The notes: generated from the sequence alone by a model not told the origin. A DNA stretch of 64,000 bases from Anaerolineae bacterium (GCA_022825675.1 JAJDWK010000087.1:1-64000); one strand, 5' to 3'. Shown: positions 44,185-53,888, counted from the first letter of the stretch. Program-made: numbers and translations.

Positions 44185-44201
44185 GCGCAGGGAGTTTTCT
44201 A

Positions 44202-44471
44202 ATGTCACGATCTTTAAAAAAGGGCTATTACATCAGCCCGAAGCTGCTGCAAAAAGTCGAGCGGCTTAACCAGCAGAATAAAAAAGCGGTCATCCGCACC
44301 TGGAGCCGGGCGAGCACAATCTTCCCGCAGATGGTGGGGCATACGATTGCGGTGCACGACGGGCGGCGGCATGTGCCGATTTATATCACCGAAAATATGG
44401 TGGGGCACAAGCTGGGCGAGTTCGCGCCGACGCGCACATTCCGCGGGCACATCATCGACAGCAGGCGATAG
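44202..44471 (+). CDS. rpsS: 30S ribosomal protein S19
   Basis: Small-subunit head protein of 89 residues, partner of S13. It reads [42 protein letters not shown] and [13 protein letters not shown]; all are typical. GGGAG precedes the ATG; two bases separate it from rplV. Confidence 0.97.
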   Translation: MSRSLKKGYYISPKLLQKVERLNQQNKKAVIRTWSRASTIFPQMVGHTIAVHDGRRHVPIYITENMVGHKLGEFAPTRTFRGHIIDSRR

Positions 44472-44473
44472 GG

Positions 44474-44836
44474 ATGGCTGAAATGGAAGTTCGCGCGATT
44501 ACCAAATACCTGCCAATCTCGCCGCAAAAGCTGCGGCTGGTCTGTGACAAGGTGCGGGGCTTGGATGCCCAAGAGGCGCTGATTGTCCTGGAATTTATGC
44601 CGCAAAAAGGCGCGGATTTCGTCAGCAAGACTTTGTCTTCCGCCATGGCGAACGCGGTGAACAACTTTGATTTGAATGCGGACGAGCTTTATGTCTCGCA
44701 GATTTACGCTGGCGATGGTCCCACCTTGAAGCGCTTTAAGGCGGGTGCCCGCGGGCGCTATAAACCGCGTTTGAAACGGTCATCGCACCTGTGGGTGTAC
44801 CTGGCAGAGCGAGAGGAAGAAGACAATGGGTCGTAA
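44474..44836 (+). CDS. rplV: 50S ribosomal protein L22
   Basis: Exit-tunnel protein of 120 residues. It has the core segment AITKYLPISPQKLRLVCDKVRGL and the tunnel-loop sequence YAGDGPTLKRFKAGARGRYKPRLKRSSHL. The C-terminus ends EREEEDNGS and overlaps rpsC by 11 bases, so translation is probably coupled. Confidence 0.97.
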   Translation: MAEMEVRAITKYLPISPQKLRLVCDKVRGLDAQEALIVLEFMPQKGADFVSKTLSSAMANAVNNFDLNADELYVSQIYAGDGPTLKRFKAGARGRYKPRLKRSSHLWVYLAEREEEDNGS

Positions 44837-45527
44837 AGTTCATCCAAAGGGCTTTCGTCTAAAAGTGATTCGCGAGTGGGACGCGCGCTGGTACGCCGAA
44901 GGCGAGCGCTATGTCAACCTGTTGATGGAAGATCGCAAAATCAGGAAGTTCATCAAGGCGCGGACAACCCGCGCTGGCGTCTCGCGCATAGAGATTGAGC
45001 GGCACCCCAACCAGGTCATCATCAATATCAACACCGTGCGCCCCGGCTTAATCATCGGGCGCAAGGGCGAGTCCGTCAAAGAGTTGCGGCAAAATCTGCA
45101 AGAAATGACGGGCAAGACGGTCAAGGTCGAGGTGCTCGAAATCGAAAAGCCGGATTTGGACGCGACCCTGGTGGCGGAGAATGTCGCTTCCCAGCTGGTG
45201 CGGCGCATCGGGCACAACCGGGCGATGAAACGGGCGATTATGCAGGCGATGCGCCAGGGTGCCGGTGGCATCCGCATTGAAGTTAGCGGACGGCTTGGCG
45301 GCTCGGACATGGCTCGGCGCGAGTGGCTCTTTGATGGGCGCGTGCCGCGTAATACCTTGCGCGCCGATATCGATTATGGCTTCGCCGAAGCCTTGACCAC
45401 CTTCGGCCAGATTGGCGTCAAAGTGTGGATTTACAAGGGCGATATTTTGCCGGGCGAAGACCCGTTCAGCATAGCCGCCCAGCGCGCGACCAGCCAAGAC
45501 GGCAACCGCCGCGGCCGCCGGAATTAG
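44826..45527 (+). CDS. rpsC: 30S ribosomal protein S3
   Basis: Small-subunit protein of 233 residues at the mRNA entry. The KH domain holds [20 protein letters not shown], and the C-terminal domain [35 protein letters not shown] is standard in content. A short basic tail follows (DGNRRGRRN). GAGGAAG lies inside the end of rplV. Confidence 0.98.
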   Translation: MGRKVHPKGFRLKVIREWDARWYAEGERYVNLLMEDRKIRKFIKARTTRAGVSRIEIERHPNQVIININTVRPGLIIGRKGESVKELRQNLQEMTGKTVKVEVLEIEKPDLDATLVAENVASQLVRRIGHNRAMKRAIMQAMRQGAGGIRIEVSGRLGGSDMARREWLFDGRVPRNTLRADIDYGFAEALTTFGQIGVKVWIYKGDILPGEDPFSIAAQRATSQDGNRRGRRN

Positions 45528-45553
45528 GCGCGCGGCTGCAGGAGAAATCGCAA

Positions 45554-45988
45554 ATGTTAATGCCAAAACGCAGGAAATATAACAAGCAGATGCGCGGGCG
45601 GATGCGCGGAGTGGCGCGGCGCGGCGCTGTCGTGCAATTCGGCGATTACGGCTTGCAGGCGCTGGAACCCAGCTGGGTGACAAGCCGCCAGATCGAAGCC
45701 TGCCGCCGGGCGATGGTGCGTTATATCCGCCGCCGCGGCAAGGTGTGGATCCGCATTTTCCCCGATAAACCCGTCACGCAAAAGGCGGCGGAAACGCGCA
45801 TGGGCAAAGGCAAAGGCTCGGTCGAAAAATGGGTCTGCGTTGTCAAGCCGGGGCGCATTTTGTTTGAGATGAGCGGCGTGCCCGAAGCGGACGCGCGTGA
45901 AGCGCTTCGCCTCGCCTCCCACAAGCTGCCCATCAAGACCAAGTTTGTCAAGCGCTTTGATCCGATTTCCGGGCGGGAGGTCAGCTGA
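45554..45988 (+). CDS. rplP: 50S ribosomal protein L16
   Basis: Large-subunit protein of 144 residues at the A site. [19 protein letters not shown] is the typical start, and [19 protein letters not shown] and [19 protein letters not shown] follow. The Arg in the segment around [12 protein letters not shown] corresponds to the loop hydroxylated in E. coli. Start ATG 45554 has GGAG 9 bases upstream. One-base overlap with rpmC. Confidence 0.97.
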   Translation: MLMPKRRKYNKQMRGRMRGVARRGAVVQFGDYGLQALEPSWVTSRQIEACRRAMVRYIRRRGKVWIRIFPDKPVTQKAAETRMGKGKGSVEKWVCVVKPGRILFEMSGVPEADAREALRLASHKLPIKTKFVKRFDPISGREVS

Positions 45989-46203
45989 TGTACATGGAAG
46001 AAATCCGCGCGCTTTCCAATGATGCGATTCTGGACAAACTCGAGGACCTCAAGGTCGAAATGTATACCTACCGCATCCAAAGAGAATCGGGCGAGCTAAA
46101 AGATACAACCTTGTTCCGCAAGGCTCGGCGTGATATCGCGCGGCTGAAAACAGCGCTGCGCGAGCGCGAGCTGGCGGCGGAACTGGTGACGGAAAGGGAA
46201 TAA
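45988..46203 (+). CDS. rpmC: 50S ribosomal protein L29
   Basis: Two-helix large-subunit protein of 71 residues near the tunnel exit. It begins MEEIRALSNDAILDKLEDLK and carries LKDTTLFRKARRDIARLKTAL, the conserved second helix. The ATG overlaps the rplP stop (TGATG). Confidence 0.95.
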   Translation: MYMEEIRALSNDAILDKLEDLKVEMYTYRIQRESGELKDTTLFRKARRDIARLKTALRERELAAELVTERE

Positions 46204-46204
46204 G

Positions 46205-46456
46205 ATGCCGAATAATCGTAAGCGAATGGTCGGCACAGTCGTCAGCGACAAGATGGAAAAAACAGTAGTTGTCGCCATCGAAAATCGCAAGCTGCACCCG
46301 GTCTATCACAAAGTGGTGAAATCCACAAAAAAGGTGATGGCGCATGACGAAACTGGTGCCGGCATTGGCGCGCTTGTGCGCATCGTTCAAAGCCGCCCCA
46401 TGAGCAAACGCAAACGCTGGGTGGTGGAAACCGTACTGGAAGAGCCAGCCAATTAG
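46205..46456 (+). CDS. rpsQ: 30S ribosomal protein S17
   Basis: Primary 16S rRNA-binding OB-fold protein of 83 residues. KRMVGTVVSDKMEKTVVVAIE and HPVYHKVVKSTKKVMAHDE are the characteristic strands. One base after rpmC. Confidence 0.96.
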   Translation: MPNNRKRMVGTVVSDKMEKTVVVAIENRKLHPVYHKVVKSTKKVMAHDETGAGIGALVRIVQSRPMSKRKRWVVETVLEEPAN

Positions 46457-46492
46457 CGGGCGGCAGCGTGTTTTGAACGGAGTGTAAAAGCG

Positions 46493-46864
46493 ATGATTCA
46501 AACAGAATCGCGTTTAAAAGTAGCGGATAACAGCGGTGCGCAGGAAATCCTGGTTATCCGTGTGCTTGGCGGGTCGCGCGTGAAATATGGCTATGTCGGC
46601 GATATTATTGTCGGCACTGTCAAGGCGGCATCGACCAGGGGCGGCGTCAAAAAGGGTGAGCTGGTGCGGGCGGTCATCGTGCGTACGCACAAGGAATATC
46701 GCCGCGAGGATGGCTCTACCATCCGCTTTGATGACAACGCCGCCGTGGTATTGGCGGAAGACCTGGAGAACCCTGAGGGCACCCGCGTCTTCGGTCCCGT
46801 CGCCCGAGAGCTGCGCGATAAAGGCTTTATGAAAATTGTCTCGCTGGCACCTGAGACCTTATAA
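46493..46864 (+). CDS. rplN: 50S ribosomal protein L14
   Basis: Large-subunit interface protein of 123 residues, also the RsfS docking site. It begins [20 protein letters not shown] and has [11 protein letters not shown] and [20 protein letters not shown]. 36 bases after rpsQ; 14 before rplX. Confidence 0.97.
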   Translation: MIQTESRLKVADNSGAQEILVIRVLGGSRVKYGYVGDIIVGTVKAASTRGGVKKGELVRAVIVRTHKEYRREDGSTIRFDDNAAVVLAEDLENPEGTRVFGPVARELRDKGFMKIVSLAPETL

Positions 46865-46878
46865 GCGAGGAAGGCAAG

Positions 46879-47205
46879 ATGCAAAGAGTGCAACAAGGCG
46901 ACATGGTCGAAGTGATCGCCGGCAAAGACAAGGGCTTGCGCGGTGAAGTTGTGCGCGTTCTCGTCAAAGAAAATCGCGTTATCGTCAATGGCGTGAATAT
47001 CATGAAGCGGCACCGCAAAGCCCGTCCCGCGCCCGGCGGGCAGCAGATTCCGGCGCAAATCATCGAATTTGAAGCGCCGCTGCACCTGTCCAATGTTATG
47101 CTGGTCTGCCCTGATACTGACGAACGGACGCGGGTCGGCTTCCGCTTCACCGAAAGCGGGCGCAAAGTGCGCTACAGCAAAAAAAGCGGCAGCATAATCG
47201 AGTAG
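46879..47205 (+). CDS. rplX: 50S ribosomal protein L24
   Basis: Assembly-initiator protein of 108 residues. The KOW motif is [20 protein letters not shown], followed by [17 protein letters not shown] and the C-terminal [27 protein letters not shown] precedes the start. Confidence 0.97.
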   Translation: MQRVQQGDMVEVIAGKDKGLRGEVVRVLVKENRVIVNGVNIMKRHRKARPAPGGQQIPAQIIEFEAPLHLSNVMLVCPDTDERTRVGFRFTESGRKVRYSKKSGSIIE

Positions 47206-47222
47206 CGGAGCGAGGTGAACAG

Positions 47223-47765
47223 ATGGAAAACCGCATGTACACTCGCTATCTGGAAGAAGTCGTGCCTACTTTGACGCAGGAATTCGGCTACAGGAACCGG
47301 ATGGAAGTGCCAACGATCAGCAAAATCACCTTGAACATCGGCGTAGGCGAAGCCATTGACGAGCCGCGCTCGCTGGATGGCGCTGTCGAAGACTTGAAGA
47401 TAATCACCGGGCAGCAGCCAGTTGTAACCCGCGCCAAGAAAAGCATCGCCACCTACAAACTGCGCGAGGGGCGCGCCATCGGCACCAAAGTAACTTTGCG
47501 CAAGGAGCGGATGTGGGCGCTGTATGACCGGCTGGTGAATATCGCGCTGCCGCGCATTCGCGATTTCCGCGGCGTGCCCTCCAAGCTGGACGGGCGCGGC
47601 AATATAACTATTGGCTTGCGCGAGCAATTGGTCTTCCCGGAGATTGATTTCGACAAGATTGATAAAGTGCGCGGCATGGAAATCACCATCGTCACCACCG
47701 CCAAAAATGATGAAGAAGGTCGCCGTCTGCTGACGCTGCTCGGCATGCCTTTCCAGGGGAACTAG
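47223..47765 (+). CDS. rplE: 50S ribosomal protein L5
   Basis: Central-protuberance protein of 180 residues that binds 5S rRNA. Segments [42 protein letters not shown] and [23 protein letters not shown] are typical. 17 bases after rplX and 12 before rpsN. Confidence 0.97.
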   Translation: MENRMYTRYLEEVVPTLTQEFGYRNRMEVPTISKITLNIGVGEAIDEPRSLDGAVEDLKIITGQQPVVTRAKKSIATYKLREGRAIGTKVTLRKERMWALYDRLVNIALPRIRDFRGVPSKLDGRGNITIGLREQLVFPEIDFDKIDKVRGMEITIVTTAKNDEEGRRLLTLLGMPFQGN

Positions 47766-47777
47766 AGGGGACGCTAC

Positions 47778-47960
47778 ATGGCGAAAAAATGTATGCAATA
47801 TCGTGAAGAGCGCCGCAAATACCCGGTGCGCGTGCGCAATCGTTGCAAATTATGCGGCCGTCCGCGCGGCTATATCCGCCGCTTTGGGCTGTGCCGGATT
47901 TGTTTCCGCGAAATGGCGCTTGAGGGCGAGATTCCTGGCGTTGTGAAGGCGAGCTGGTAG
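47778..47960 (+). CDS. rpsN: 30S ribosomal protein S14, zinc type
   Basis: Small-subunit protein of 60 residues (type Z). Two CxxC pairs, CKLC and CRIC, coordinate zinc; the sequence [20 protein letters not shown] is the diagnostic core. AGAGGGG lies upstream. The short zinc-binding form suits Chloroflexota. Confidence 0.97.
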   Translation: MAKKCMQYREERRKYPVRVRNRCKLCGRPRGYIRRFGLCRICFREMALEGEIPGVVKASW

Positions 47961-47972
47961 GAGGCGATTACG

Positions 47973-48386
47973 GTGTCTAATGTGACAAACGATCCCATTG
48001 CTGATATGTTAACGCGCATTCGCAACGCGCTGACCCGCGGCAAGCCGGAAGTAATCGTGCCGAAATCCAACATCAAAATCGAGATTGCCCGCATTCTCAA
48101 GGAAGAAGGCTATATTGATGATTTCAGCATCGGCGACGAAAGCCCGGTGCCGCTTATCAATGTGCGCTTGAAGTACTTCGGCACGCGGCGCGATCGCCGC
48201 CCCGTAATCACAAAGTTGCAGCGCATCAGCAAGCCTGGCCGCCGTGTCTATCGCAAGCGCAAAGAACTGCCGATTGTGCTCAGCGGCACTGGCATCGCCA
48301 TCGTCACCACGCCCAAAGGCGTGATGACCGCGCAGCAAGCGCGCCGCGATGGCGTTGGCGGCGAAGTCTTGTGTTATGTTTGGTAG
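47973..48386 (+). CDS. rpsH: 30S ribosomal protein S8
   Basis: Primary rRNA-binding protein of 137 residues, translational repressor of this operon in E. coli. It has NDPIADMLTRIRNAL and the C-terminal LSGTGIAIVTTPKGVMTAQQARRDGVGGEVLCYVW. GTG start with AGGAGG upstream. Confidence 0.97.
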   Translation: MSNVTNDPIADMLTRIRNALTRGKPEVIVPKSNIKIEIARILKEEGYIDDFSIGDESPVPLINVRLKYFGTRRDRRPVITKLQRISKPGRRVYRKRKELPIVLSGTGIAIVTTPKGVMTAQQARRDGVGGEVLCYVW

Positions 48387-48402
48387 AGAAGGGAAGTAGC
48401 AC

Positions 48403-48951
48403 ATGTCTCGCGTGGGCAAACAGCCGGTGACATTGCCGGATTCTGTCTCCGTCGCCATTGACCGCAGCTCGGTAACAGTGTCGGGACCTAAAGGCGAGTT
48501 GACCCAAAATTTCAATCCGGATTTGACCATCCGCCAGGAAAATGGCTCGCTGCTTGTCGAGCGCCCGACCGACTTGCGCCATCACCGAGCCTTGCATGGC
48601 TTGACGCGCGCCTTGCTTTCCAATATGGTACTGGGCGTCACCGAGGGCTTCCGCAAAACCTTGCAGATTCAAGGCGTCGGCTATCAGGCGGTGCTGCAGG
48701 GCAAGAATTTGCAGCTGCGCCTGGGGCACTCGCATGAAGTGCTGGTCGAGCCGCCGGAAAATGTGAGCTTTGATGTGCCGAAGGATTCGCGCGGCACAAT
48801 CATCCATGTCGATGGCATCGACAAGCAAGTTGTGGGGCAGGTCGCGGCTGATATCCGCGGCTGGCGGCCGCCCGAGCCCTATAAAGGCAAGGGCGTACGC
48901 TACCTTGGCGAATATGTGCGGCGCAAGGCTGGCAAAGCCGGCAAGCGCTAG
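48403..48951 (+). CDS. rplF: 50S ribosomal protein L6
   Basis: Large-subunit protein of 182 residues near the GTPase centre. It begins SRVGKQPVTLPDSVSV and has TVSGPKGELTQNF, LQIQGVGYQAVLQGKNL and the C-terminal RPPEPYKGKGVRYLGEYVRRKAGKAGK. 79 bases of non-coding spacer follow. Confidence 0.97.
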   Translation: MSRVGKQPVTLPDSVSVAIDRSSVTVSGPKGELTQNFNPDLTIRQENGSLLVERPTDLRHHRALHGLTRALLSNMVLGVTEGFRKTLQIQGVGYQAVLQGKNLQLRLGHSHEVLVEPPENVSFDVPKDSRGTIIHVDGIDKQVVGQVAADIRGWRPPEPYKGKGVRYLGEYVRRKAGKAGKR

Positions 48952-49030
48952 ATTTGAATTGCAATTGGGCAGTACCGGCACAGAAAGCCCGTGTCCAAGC
49001 GAGAGAGTACAGGTGCGAGAGGTCTGAAAC

Positions 49031-49405
49031 ATGGCTGATATCGTTGGTCGAAGGAAATACGCGGCGCGCAAGCGGCGGCACCGGCGCGTACGCCGGCATG
49101 TCGCCGGCACTGCCAGCCGCCCGCGGATGAATATCTTCCGCAGCAATCGCAATATCTTCGTGCAAGTTATTGATGATGTCGCTGGCAGGACGCTGGTATC
49201 CTGCTCGACTATCGACAAGGGCTTGGCACCGCAGTTGGCGGATTTGAACAAGGTCGCGGCGGCGAAAGTTGTGGGCAAGACAGTCGCCGAACGGGCGAAA
49301 GAGGCGGGCATCAGCCGCGTCGTCTTTGACCGTGGCGGCTTCAAATATACCGGGCGCGTCGCCGCGGTGGCGCAAGGCGCGCGGGATGCCGGCTTGCAGC
49401 TGTGA
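49031..49405 (+). CDS. rplR: 50S ribosomal protein L18
   Basis: 5S rRNA-binding protein of 124 residues. [20 protein letters not shown] precedes [22 protein letters not shown], and the C-terminal [24 protein letters not shown] is diagnostic. AGAGG precedes the start. The 102-base spacer to rpsE holds only short GC-rich inverted repeats. Confidence 0.97.
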   Translation: MADIVGRRKYAARKRRHRRVRRHVAGTASRPRMNIFRSNRNIFVQVIDDVAGRTLVSCSTIDKGLAPQLADLNKVAAAKVVGKTVAERAKEAGISRVVFDRGGFKYTGRVAAVAQGARDAGLQL

Positions 49406-49507
49406 CGCTGCGCCCGCGTTTGCATAAGAATGGAATGCATCAAATAGAGGACACTGGCGCGGCGGCTCTTCCCGCTGCCGCCCGCAGGCTGAGTCTGGAG
49501 TTGGAGA

Positions 49508-50068
49508 ATGGCTGAACGTAGGCGAGATTCGCGGCGCAATCAAGAGGAAAAAGATGAATTCGACGAGCGCGTGGTAGATATCCGCCGCGTGGCAAAGGTG
49601 ATTAAAGGCGGGCGTCGCTTCGCTTTCCGCACAGTGGTTGTGGTCGGCGATTCCAAAGGCAATGTCGGCATCGGCATCGGCAAGGCGCGCGCTGTGCCCG
49701 ACAGCATCCGCAAAGCGGCTGAGCGCGCGCGGCGCAATATCGAGCCGGTGGCGCTTTCGGGCGCGACGATACCTTACACCGTAACCGGGCGTCATGGTGG
49801 CGCTCGCGTGCTGCTCAAACCAGCGGCGCCGGGCACCGGCGTCATCGCTGGCGGCGGCGTGCGCGCGGTGTTGGAGGTTGTTGGCGTGCGTAATATCTTG
49901 ACGAAAAGCCAAGGCAGCGCCAACCTGCTGAATGTAACAATGGCGACTTTGGATGGGCTGCGGCAGTTGCGCAGCTCCCAGCATCTGGCGCAAATCCGTG
50001 GCAAAAAAGTGGCGGAAGTCGCGCCGTTTTGGGAGCGACGCCGCGAGCAGGGAGGCGAACATGCCTGA
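49508..50068 (+). CDS. rpsE: 30S ribosomal protein S5
   Basis: Small-subunit fidelity protein of 186 residues at the mRNA entry. [25 protein letters not shown] and [17 protein letters not shown] form the dsRNA-binding-like domain, and [19 protein letters not shown] the second domain. Its last 8 bases overlap rpmD. Confidence 0.97.
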   Translation: MAERRRDSRRNQEEKDEFDERVVDIRRVAKVIKGGRRFAFRTVVVVGDSKGNVGIGIGKARAVPDSIRKAAERARRNIEPVALSGATIPYTVTGRHGGARVLLKPAAPGTGVIAGGGVRAVLEVVGVRNILTKSQGSANLLNVTMATLDGLRQLRSSQHLAQIRGKKVAEVAPFWERRREQGGEHA

Positions 50069-50264
50069 GGCAAAGGGCAAGCTCTTAAAGGTTACGCTTT
50101 GCAAAAGCCCGATTGGCTATAACCGCAAACAGAAGGCGACAGTACAATCGCTGGGTTTGCGCCGCCTGCGGCAGTCGGTGCTCATCGGCGATGCCCCGCA
50201 AGTGCGCGGCATGATCGCAAAAGTCAGTCATCTTGTGGCGGTTGAAGAGGTGGACGAGGGATGA
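50061..50264 (+). CDS. rpmD: 50S ribosomal protein L30
   Basis: Large-subunit protein of 67 residues. [28 protein letters not shown] and [19 protein letters not shown] ending are typical. The ATG at 50061 is preceded by GGGAGG and overlaps rpsE by 8 bases; its stop overlaps the rplO ATG by 4. Confidence 0.95.
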   Translation: MPEAKGKLLKVTLCKSPIGYNRKQKATVQSLGLRRLRQSVLIGDAPQVRGMIAKVSHLVAVEEVDEG

Positions 50265-50791
50265 AGCTTCACGACTTGAAACCGGACGCCGGCTCCAGGC
50301 GGAAACGCAAGCGGGTAGGGCGTGGCATCGCGGCGGGCGGCGGCAAAACTGCCGGGCGCGGCCACAAGGGGCAAGGCGCGCGCAGCGGCGGCTCCGGCAA
50401 GGGACCCTATTTTGAGGGCGGGCAATTGCCACTGGTGCGCCGCCTGCCTTTCAAACGCGGCTTTACCAATATCTTCGCCATCAGCTATCAAGAAGTGAAT
50501 GTTGATGCGCTGAACGAGCGCTTTGAAGACGGCGCTGTTGTGAATGGCGAATCGCTCTTGGCAGTTGGCTTGGTGCGTAAAGCCGATGCCCCAATCAAAA
50601 TTCTCGGCAGGGGCGAGCTCGACAAAAAGCTCGAGGTGCATGCCAACAAATTCACCAAGAGCGCGGCTGCCAAAATCGAAGAGGCTGGCGGCAGTGTCAA
50701 CCGCCATGCGCTAGCGGTTACCGGCGCGCGCGCCACTGTTAAGAAACTGCGCAAAGCGGAATTGAAAGCCCTGGCTGCGGCGGCTGAATAA
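50261..50791 (+). CDS. rplO: 50S ribosomal protein L15
   Basis: Late-assembly protein of 176 residues, somewhat longer than the usual 145-150. [20 protein letters not shown] and the Gly-rich [16 protein letters not shown] form the extended arm; [20 protein letters not shown] follows. ATGA overlap with rpmD. Confidence 0.96.
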   Translation: MKLHDLKPDAGSRRKRKRVGRGIAAGGGKTAGRGHKGQGARSGGSGKGPYFEGGQLPLVRRLPFKRGFTNIFAISYQEVNVDALNERFEDGAVVNGESLLAVGLVRKADAPIKILGRGELDKKLEVHANKFTKSAAAKIEEAGGSVNRHALAVTGARATVKKLRKAELKALAAAAE

Positions 50792-50899
50792 TCTCAACGC
50801 GGGCGGAACCATAGCGGTGCCGCTTGCGTAGAGAATTGTGACGGCTGCCGCCGGCGACAAGCAAACGATGCCTAGCATGATGCAAGGGGAAAACAGCAA

Positions 50900-52246
50900 A
50901 TGATACAAGCTTTGCGCAACGCTTGGCGCTTGCCTGATGTGCGGAACAAGCTGCTTTTTACGCTATTCATTTTGATTGTCTACCAATTCGCCGCGCATGT
51001 GCCGGTGGTTGGCGTCGATCGCACTGTATTAAGGCAGGTATTTGAAAGCGGCAGCAGCGCCGGCAATCTCATACAGGTGATGAATCTGCTCTCGGGCGGC
51101 GCTGTCGCCAATTTCAGCGTGATTGCAAACGGCGTCTACCCCTATATCACCGCTTCGATTATCTTCCAATTGCTGGTGCCGATTGTGCCCGCGCTTGAGC
51201 GCATCCAGCGCGAGCCGGGCGGACAAGAGAAAATCCAGCGCTATACCTATTATGTCGCCATCCCGATGGCGGTATTGCAGGCGCTGGGACAAATCAGCAT
51301 CTTCAACCTGGCGACTGGCACTGGTGCCGAGATTATCCCCGGCTTCGGTTTTGGCTTGGGCAACAACCTGCTCTTGACGGTATCGGTCTTGACCACGATG
51401 ACAGCCGGCACGATGTTCGCCATTTGGCTGGGCGAGCTCATCACCGAGCAGGGCATCGGCAATGGCATCTCCATCATCATCTTCGCTGGCATCGTCGCCC
51501 AGGCGCCACAAAACTTAATCCGCCTTTTGACGCAGCAGCCAGACCGCAGCGTCTACAACTTGGCGCTTTTCATCGTCATCACAGTGCTGAGCGTGCTGGC
51601 GGTGGTCATAATTCAAGAGGGTGTGCGGCGCGTGCCCGTGCAATATGGGCGGCGCGTGCGCGGCAATCGGCAATTCTCGCAGCAAGACAGCTTCATCCCC
51701 CTGCGCGTGAACCCCGTGGGCATGATCCCGCTGATTTTCGCCCAATCCATCATCACCTTCCCGGCGATTATCGCCAGCCTTTTCCCGCCGGGCGCTGTCG
51801 GCAACACCATTCAAACCACCTTCGGCAACCAGCAGGGCTTGCTCTATTGGGGCACCTTCTTCCTGATGACGGTCGGTTTCACCTTCTTTTATGCCGAAGT
51901 TATGGTGGGCAACCAAAACCTGGCGGAGACTTTGCAGCGCAACGGCGGCTTCATCCCCGGCATCAGACCCGGCAAACGCACCGAAGACTACATCAAATCC
52001 ACGACGCGGCGCATCACTTTTGTGGGCGCATTCTTCCTGGGCGTGATTGCAATCATCCCCGGTATGGTCGATCTGGTGAATCGTATCATCTTCCCGCTGG
52101 AAGCATCCACTTCCGGCGCAGTGATGAACGCGGGTTTGGTCATCTCTGGTTCCGGTCTCATCATCGTTGTCGGCGTCGTCATCGACACTATGCGACAGTT
52201 GGAAGCCCAGCTTGTCATGCGCAACTATGAAGGCTTTATGCGCTAA
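50900..52246 (+). CDS. secY: Preprotein translocase subunit SecY
   Basis: Channel-forming subunit of the Sec translocon, 448 residues with ten membrane helices. Recognisable parts are FILIVYQFAAHVPVVGVD (helix 1 and plug region), GAVANFSVIANGVYPYITASII (helix 2), and the ribosome-contacting cytoplasmic loops with RRVPVQYGRR and GGFIPGIRPGKRTEDYI. AAGGGGA precedes the ATG. A 108-base spacer without a gene separates it from rplO and a terminator-like hairpin follows it. Confidence 0.98.
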   Translation: MIQALRNAWRLPDVRNKLLFTLFILIVYQFAAHVPVVGVDRTVLRQVFESGSSAGNLIQVMNLLSGGAVANFSVIANGVYPYITASIIFQLLVPIVPALERIQREPGGQEKIQRYTYYVAIPMAVLQALGQISIFNLATGTGAEIIPGFGFGLGNNLLLTVSVLTTMTAGTMFAIWLGELITEQGIGNGISIIIFAGIVAQAPQNLIRLLTQQPDRSVYNLALFIVITVLSVLAVVIIQEGVRRVPVQYGRRVRGNRQFSQQDSFIPLRVNPVGMIPLIFAQSIITFPAIIASLFPPGAVGNTIQTTFGNQQGLLYWGTFFLMTVGFTFFYAEVMVGNQNLAETLQRNGGFIPGIRPGKRTEDYIKSTTRRITFVGAFFLGVIAIIPGMVDLVNRIIFPLEASTSGAVMNAGLVISGSGLIIVVGVVIDTMRQLEAQLVMRNYEGFMR

Positions 52247-52276
52247 ACATGGCTCCGCCTCGCGCCGAGCATCAAG

Positions 52277-52310
52277 AGCCGGGCGCCGCTTGCGCTCGGC
52301 TTTGTTCTGT
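52277..52310 (+). terminator. Terminator-like hairpin between secY and adk
   Basis: AGCCGGGCGC (52277-52286) and GCGCTCGGCT (52292-52301) form a 10-bp stem with one G-U pair and a 5-base loop, followed by TTGTTCTGTT. The tail is moderately T-rich. It probably separates or attenuates adk-map relative to secY. Confidence 0.6.
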
Positions 52311-52370
52311 TGATGGGAAGAAGCTGCCCCGCCGTTTTCCGTGATACCGGGCATTTTGGGAGCGTTGCTG

Positions 52371-53078
52371 ATGGGTCTGTATGTAATTTTGATGGGCGTC
52401 CAGGGCGCGGGCAAGGGCTTGCAAGCCAAGCTGATTGAGCAGGAATTTGGCATCCCCCAGGTGTCTACTGGCGACCTGTTCCGGGCGATGCAATCGCGCA
52501 GCGATGCGCTGGCGGGCAAAGTCCAGGCGCTGATGGCAGCGGGGATATTGATAGACGATGATACCACCAATGCAATTGTCGCCGACAGGCTGGCGCAGCC
52601 CGATGCCCAGGGCGGCGTGATCCTTGATGGCTACCCGCGCAACCAGGCGCAGGCGGCTTTCCTCGAAGCGCATTTGGCGGGAAAAGGCACCCGCGTCAAC
52701 GCCGTGCTGCTGCTCCAGCTTGATCTTTTCACCGCTTTCAAACGCGCCTTTGGCCGCGTTACCGGCGCGGATGGCAGCAGCTACAACTATTATTTTAACG
52801 CCGAGGGCGTGGATTTCAGCTGGGTGCAAGCGGCGGAATCACGCTATCCGCCACGGCTGGAAGCGCGGCTGCAAAGCGGCGCCGCGCTCAAGCGCCGCCC
52901 GGACGATGCCAGCGCCGATGCCATCATCAAGCGCATTGATACTTTTGTGGAAACGACACAGCCTTTGATAGAGTTCTTCGCGGCGAAAGGCGTGCTGCGC
53001 CGGGTTAATGCCGACCAAAGCATAGACGCTGTTGCCGCCGAAATCAGCGCTATCCTGGCGGCGCTGCCGGCTGAATAA
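52371..53078 (+). CDS. adk: Adenylate kinase (divergent)
   Basis: Interconverts ATP, ADP and AMP; 235 residues. The P-loop reads GVQGAGKGLQ where most Adk have GxPGAGKGTQ, so the Thr after GKG is Leu. VSTGDLFRAM (AMP site), LDGYPRN and KRRPDD and IKRID arginine segments are present. The LID (about residues 126-160) lacks the zinc Cys and the usual VYHxxxxPP; it reads GSSYNYYFNAEG and then a novel stretch. ATG 52371 follows GGGAGC; the frame upstream adds 10 residues without support. Position between secY and map supports the call. Confidence 0.88.
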   Translation: MGLYVILMGVQGAGKGLQAKLIEQEFGIPQVSTGDLFRAMQSRSDALAGKVQALMAAGILIDDDTTNAIVADRLAQPDAQGGVILDGYPRNQAQAAFLEAHLAGKGTRVNAVLLLQLDLFTAFKRAFGRVTGADGSSYNYYFNAEGVDFSWVQAAESRYPPRLEARLQSGAALKRRPDDASADAIIKRIDTFVETTQPLIEFFAAKGVLRRVNADQSIDAVAAEISAILAALPAE

Positions 53079-53096
53079 AACCGGGGCACTCATTTG

Positions 53097-53882
53097 ATGG
53101 CGCCCGTGCTCAAAACACCAGAGGAAATCAATAGCATGCGCGAAGCCGGGCGCATTGTCGCGCGCGCGCACGAAGCGATGCGGCAGGCAATCGAGCCAGG
53201 CGTCAGCACCAAGCAGCTCGATACCATCGCGAGTACCGTCCTGCGTGATCATGGCGCGGAGCCCTGCTTCCTCGGTTATGCGCCGGGCGAACATCCGCCA
53301 TTCCCCGCCACCATCACCGCGTCCATCAATCAGGAATTGGTGCATGGCATCCCATCGCCGGCGCGCCGCTTGCGAGAAGGCGACATCATCGGCATTGATG
53401 TTGCTTGCTTCTATCAGGGTTATGTTGGCGATGCCGCTTTTACCCACCCTGTAGGCGAGATTTCGCGCTCGGCGCAGCGGCTGCTGTCGGCGACGAAAAC
53501 GGCGCTGGACGCGGCGATTGCTCAATCGGTGCTCGGCAAGCGCATCAGCGATGTGGCAAAAGCCACCGCCAAGACCGCTGGACGCCTGGGCTATAGCGTC
53601 GCCCGTGAATACACTGGGCATGGCGTTGGCGCTGCTATGCACGAAGAGCCGCAGGTGCCCAACTGGTGGCACAGCCGAAACAGCCGCTTCAAATGGCAAG
53701 ATTACGACCTGCAAGTGGGCATGACCTACGCCATAGAGCCGATGCTGATTGCCGGGCGCAGCGACCTGGTGGAGCTGGATGACGGCTGGACGGTCGTCAC
53801 AAAAGATGGCTCGCTGACGGCGCATTTTGAACACACCGTCGCCATCACCGAAGACGGTCCGCTAATTTTGACGCTGCTGTAG
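53097..53882 (+). CDS. map: Methionine aminopeptidase, type I
   Basis: Removes initiator Met co-translationally; 261 residues, dinuclear metal centre. Ligands: Asp in IIGIDVACFYQGYVGDAAFT (two Asp), His in YTGHGVGAAMHEEPQ, Glu in TYAIEPML and Glu in AHFEHTVAITEDG. Consensus IDVG is here IDVA. ATG 53097 is chosen with GGGG upstream; TTG 53094 is adjacent. 18 bases after adk, 6 before the hydrolase gene. Confidence 0.96.
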   Translation: MAPVLKTPEEINSMREAGRIVARAHEAMRQAIEPGVSTKQLDTIASTVLRDHGAEPCFLGYAPGEHPPFPATITASINQELVHGIPSPARRLREGDIIGIDVACFYQGYVGDAAFTHPVGEISRSAQRLLSATKTALDAAIAQSVLGKRISDVAKATAKTAGRLGYSVAREYTGHGVGAAMHEEPQVPNWWHSRNSRFKWQDYDLQVGMTYAIEPMLIAGRSDLVELDDGWTVVTKDGSLTAHFEHTVAITEDGPLILTLL

Positions 53883-53888
53883 CGCGCT

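Noticed and set aside
48800..50104. Minus-strand open frame of 434 codons opposite rplF-rplR-rpsE
   Set aside because: It spans several ribosomal genes and their spacers and is rich in His/Arg/Ala from reversed codons; it is a shadow.
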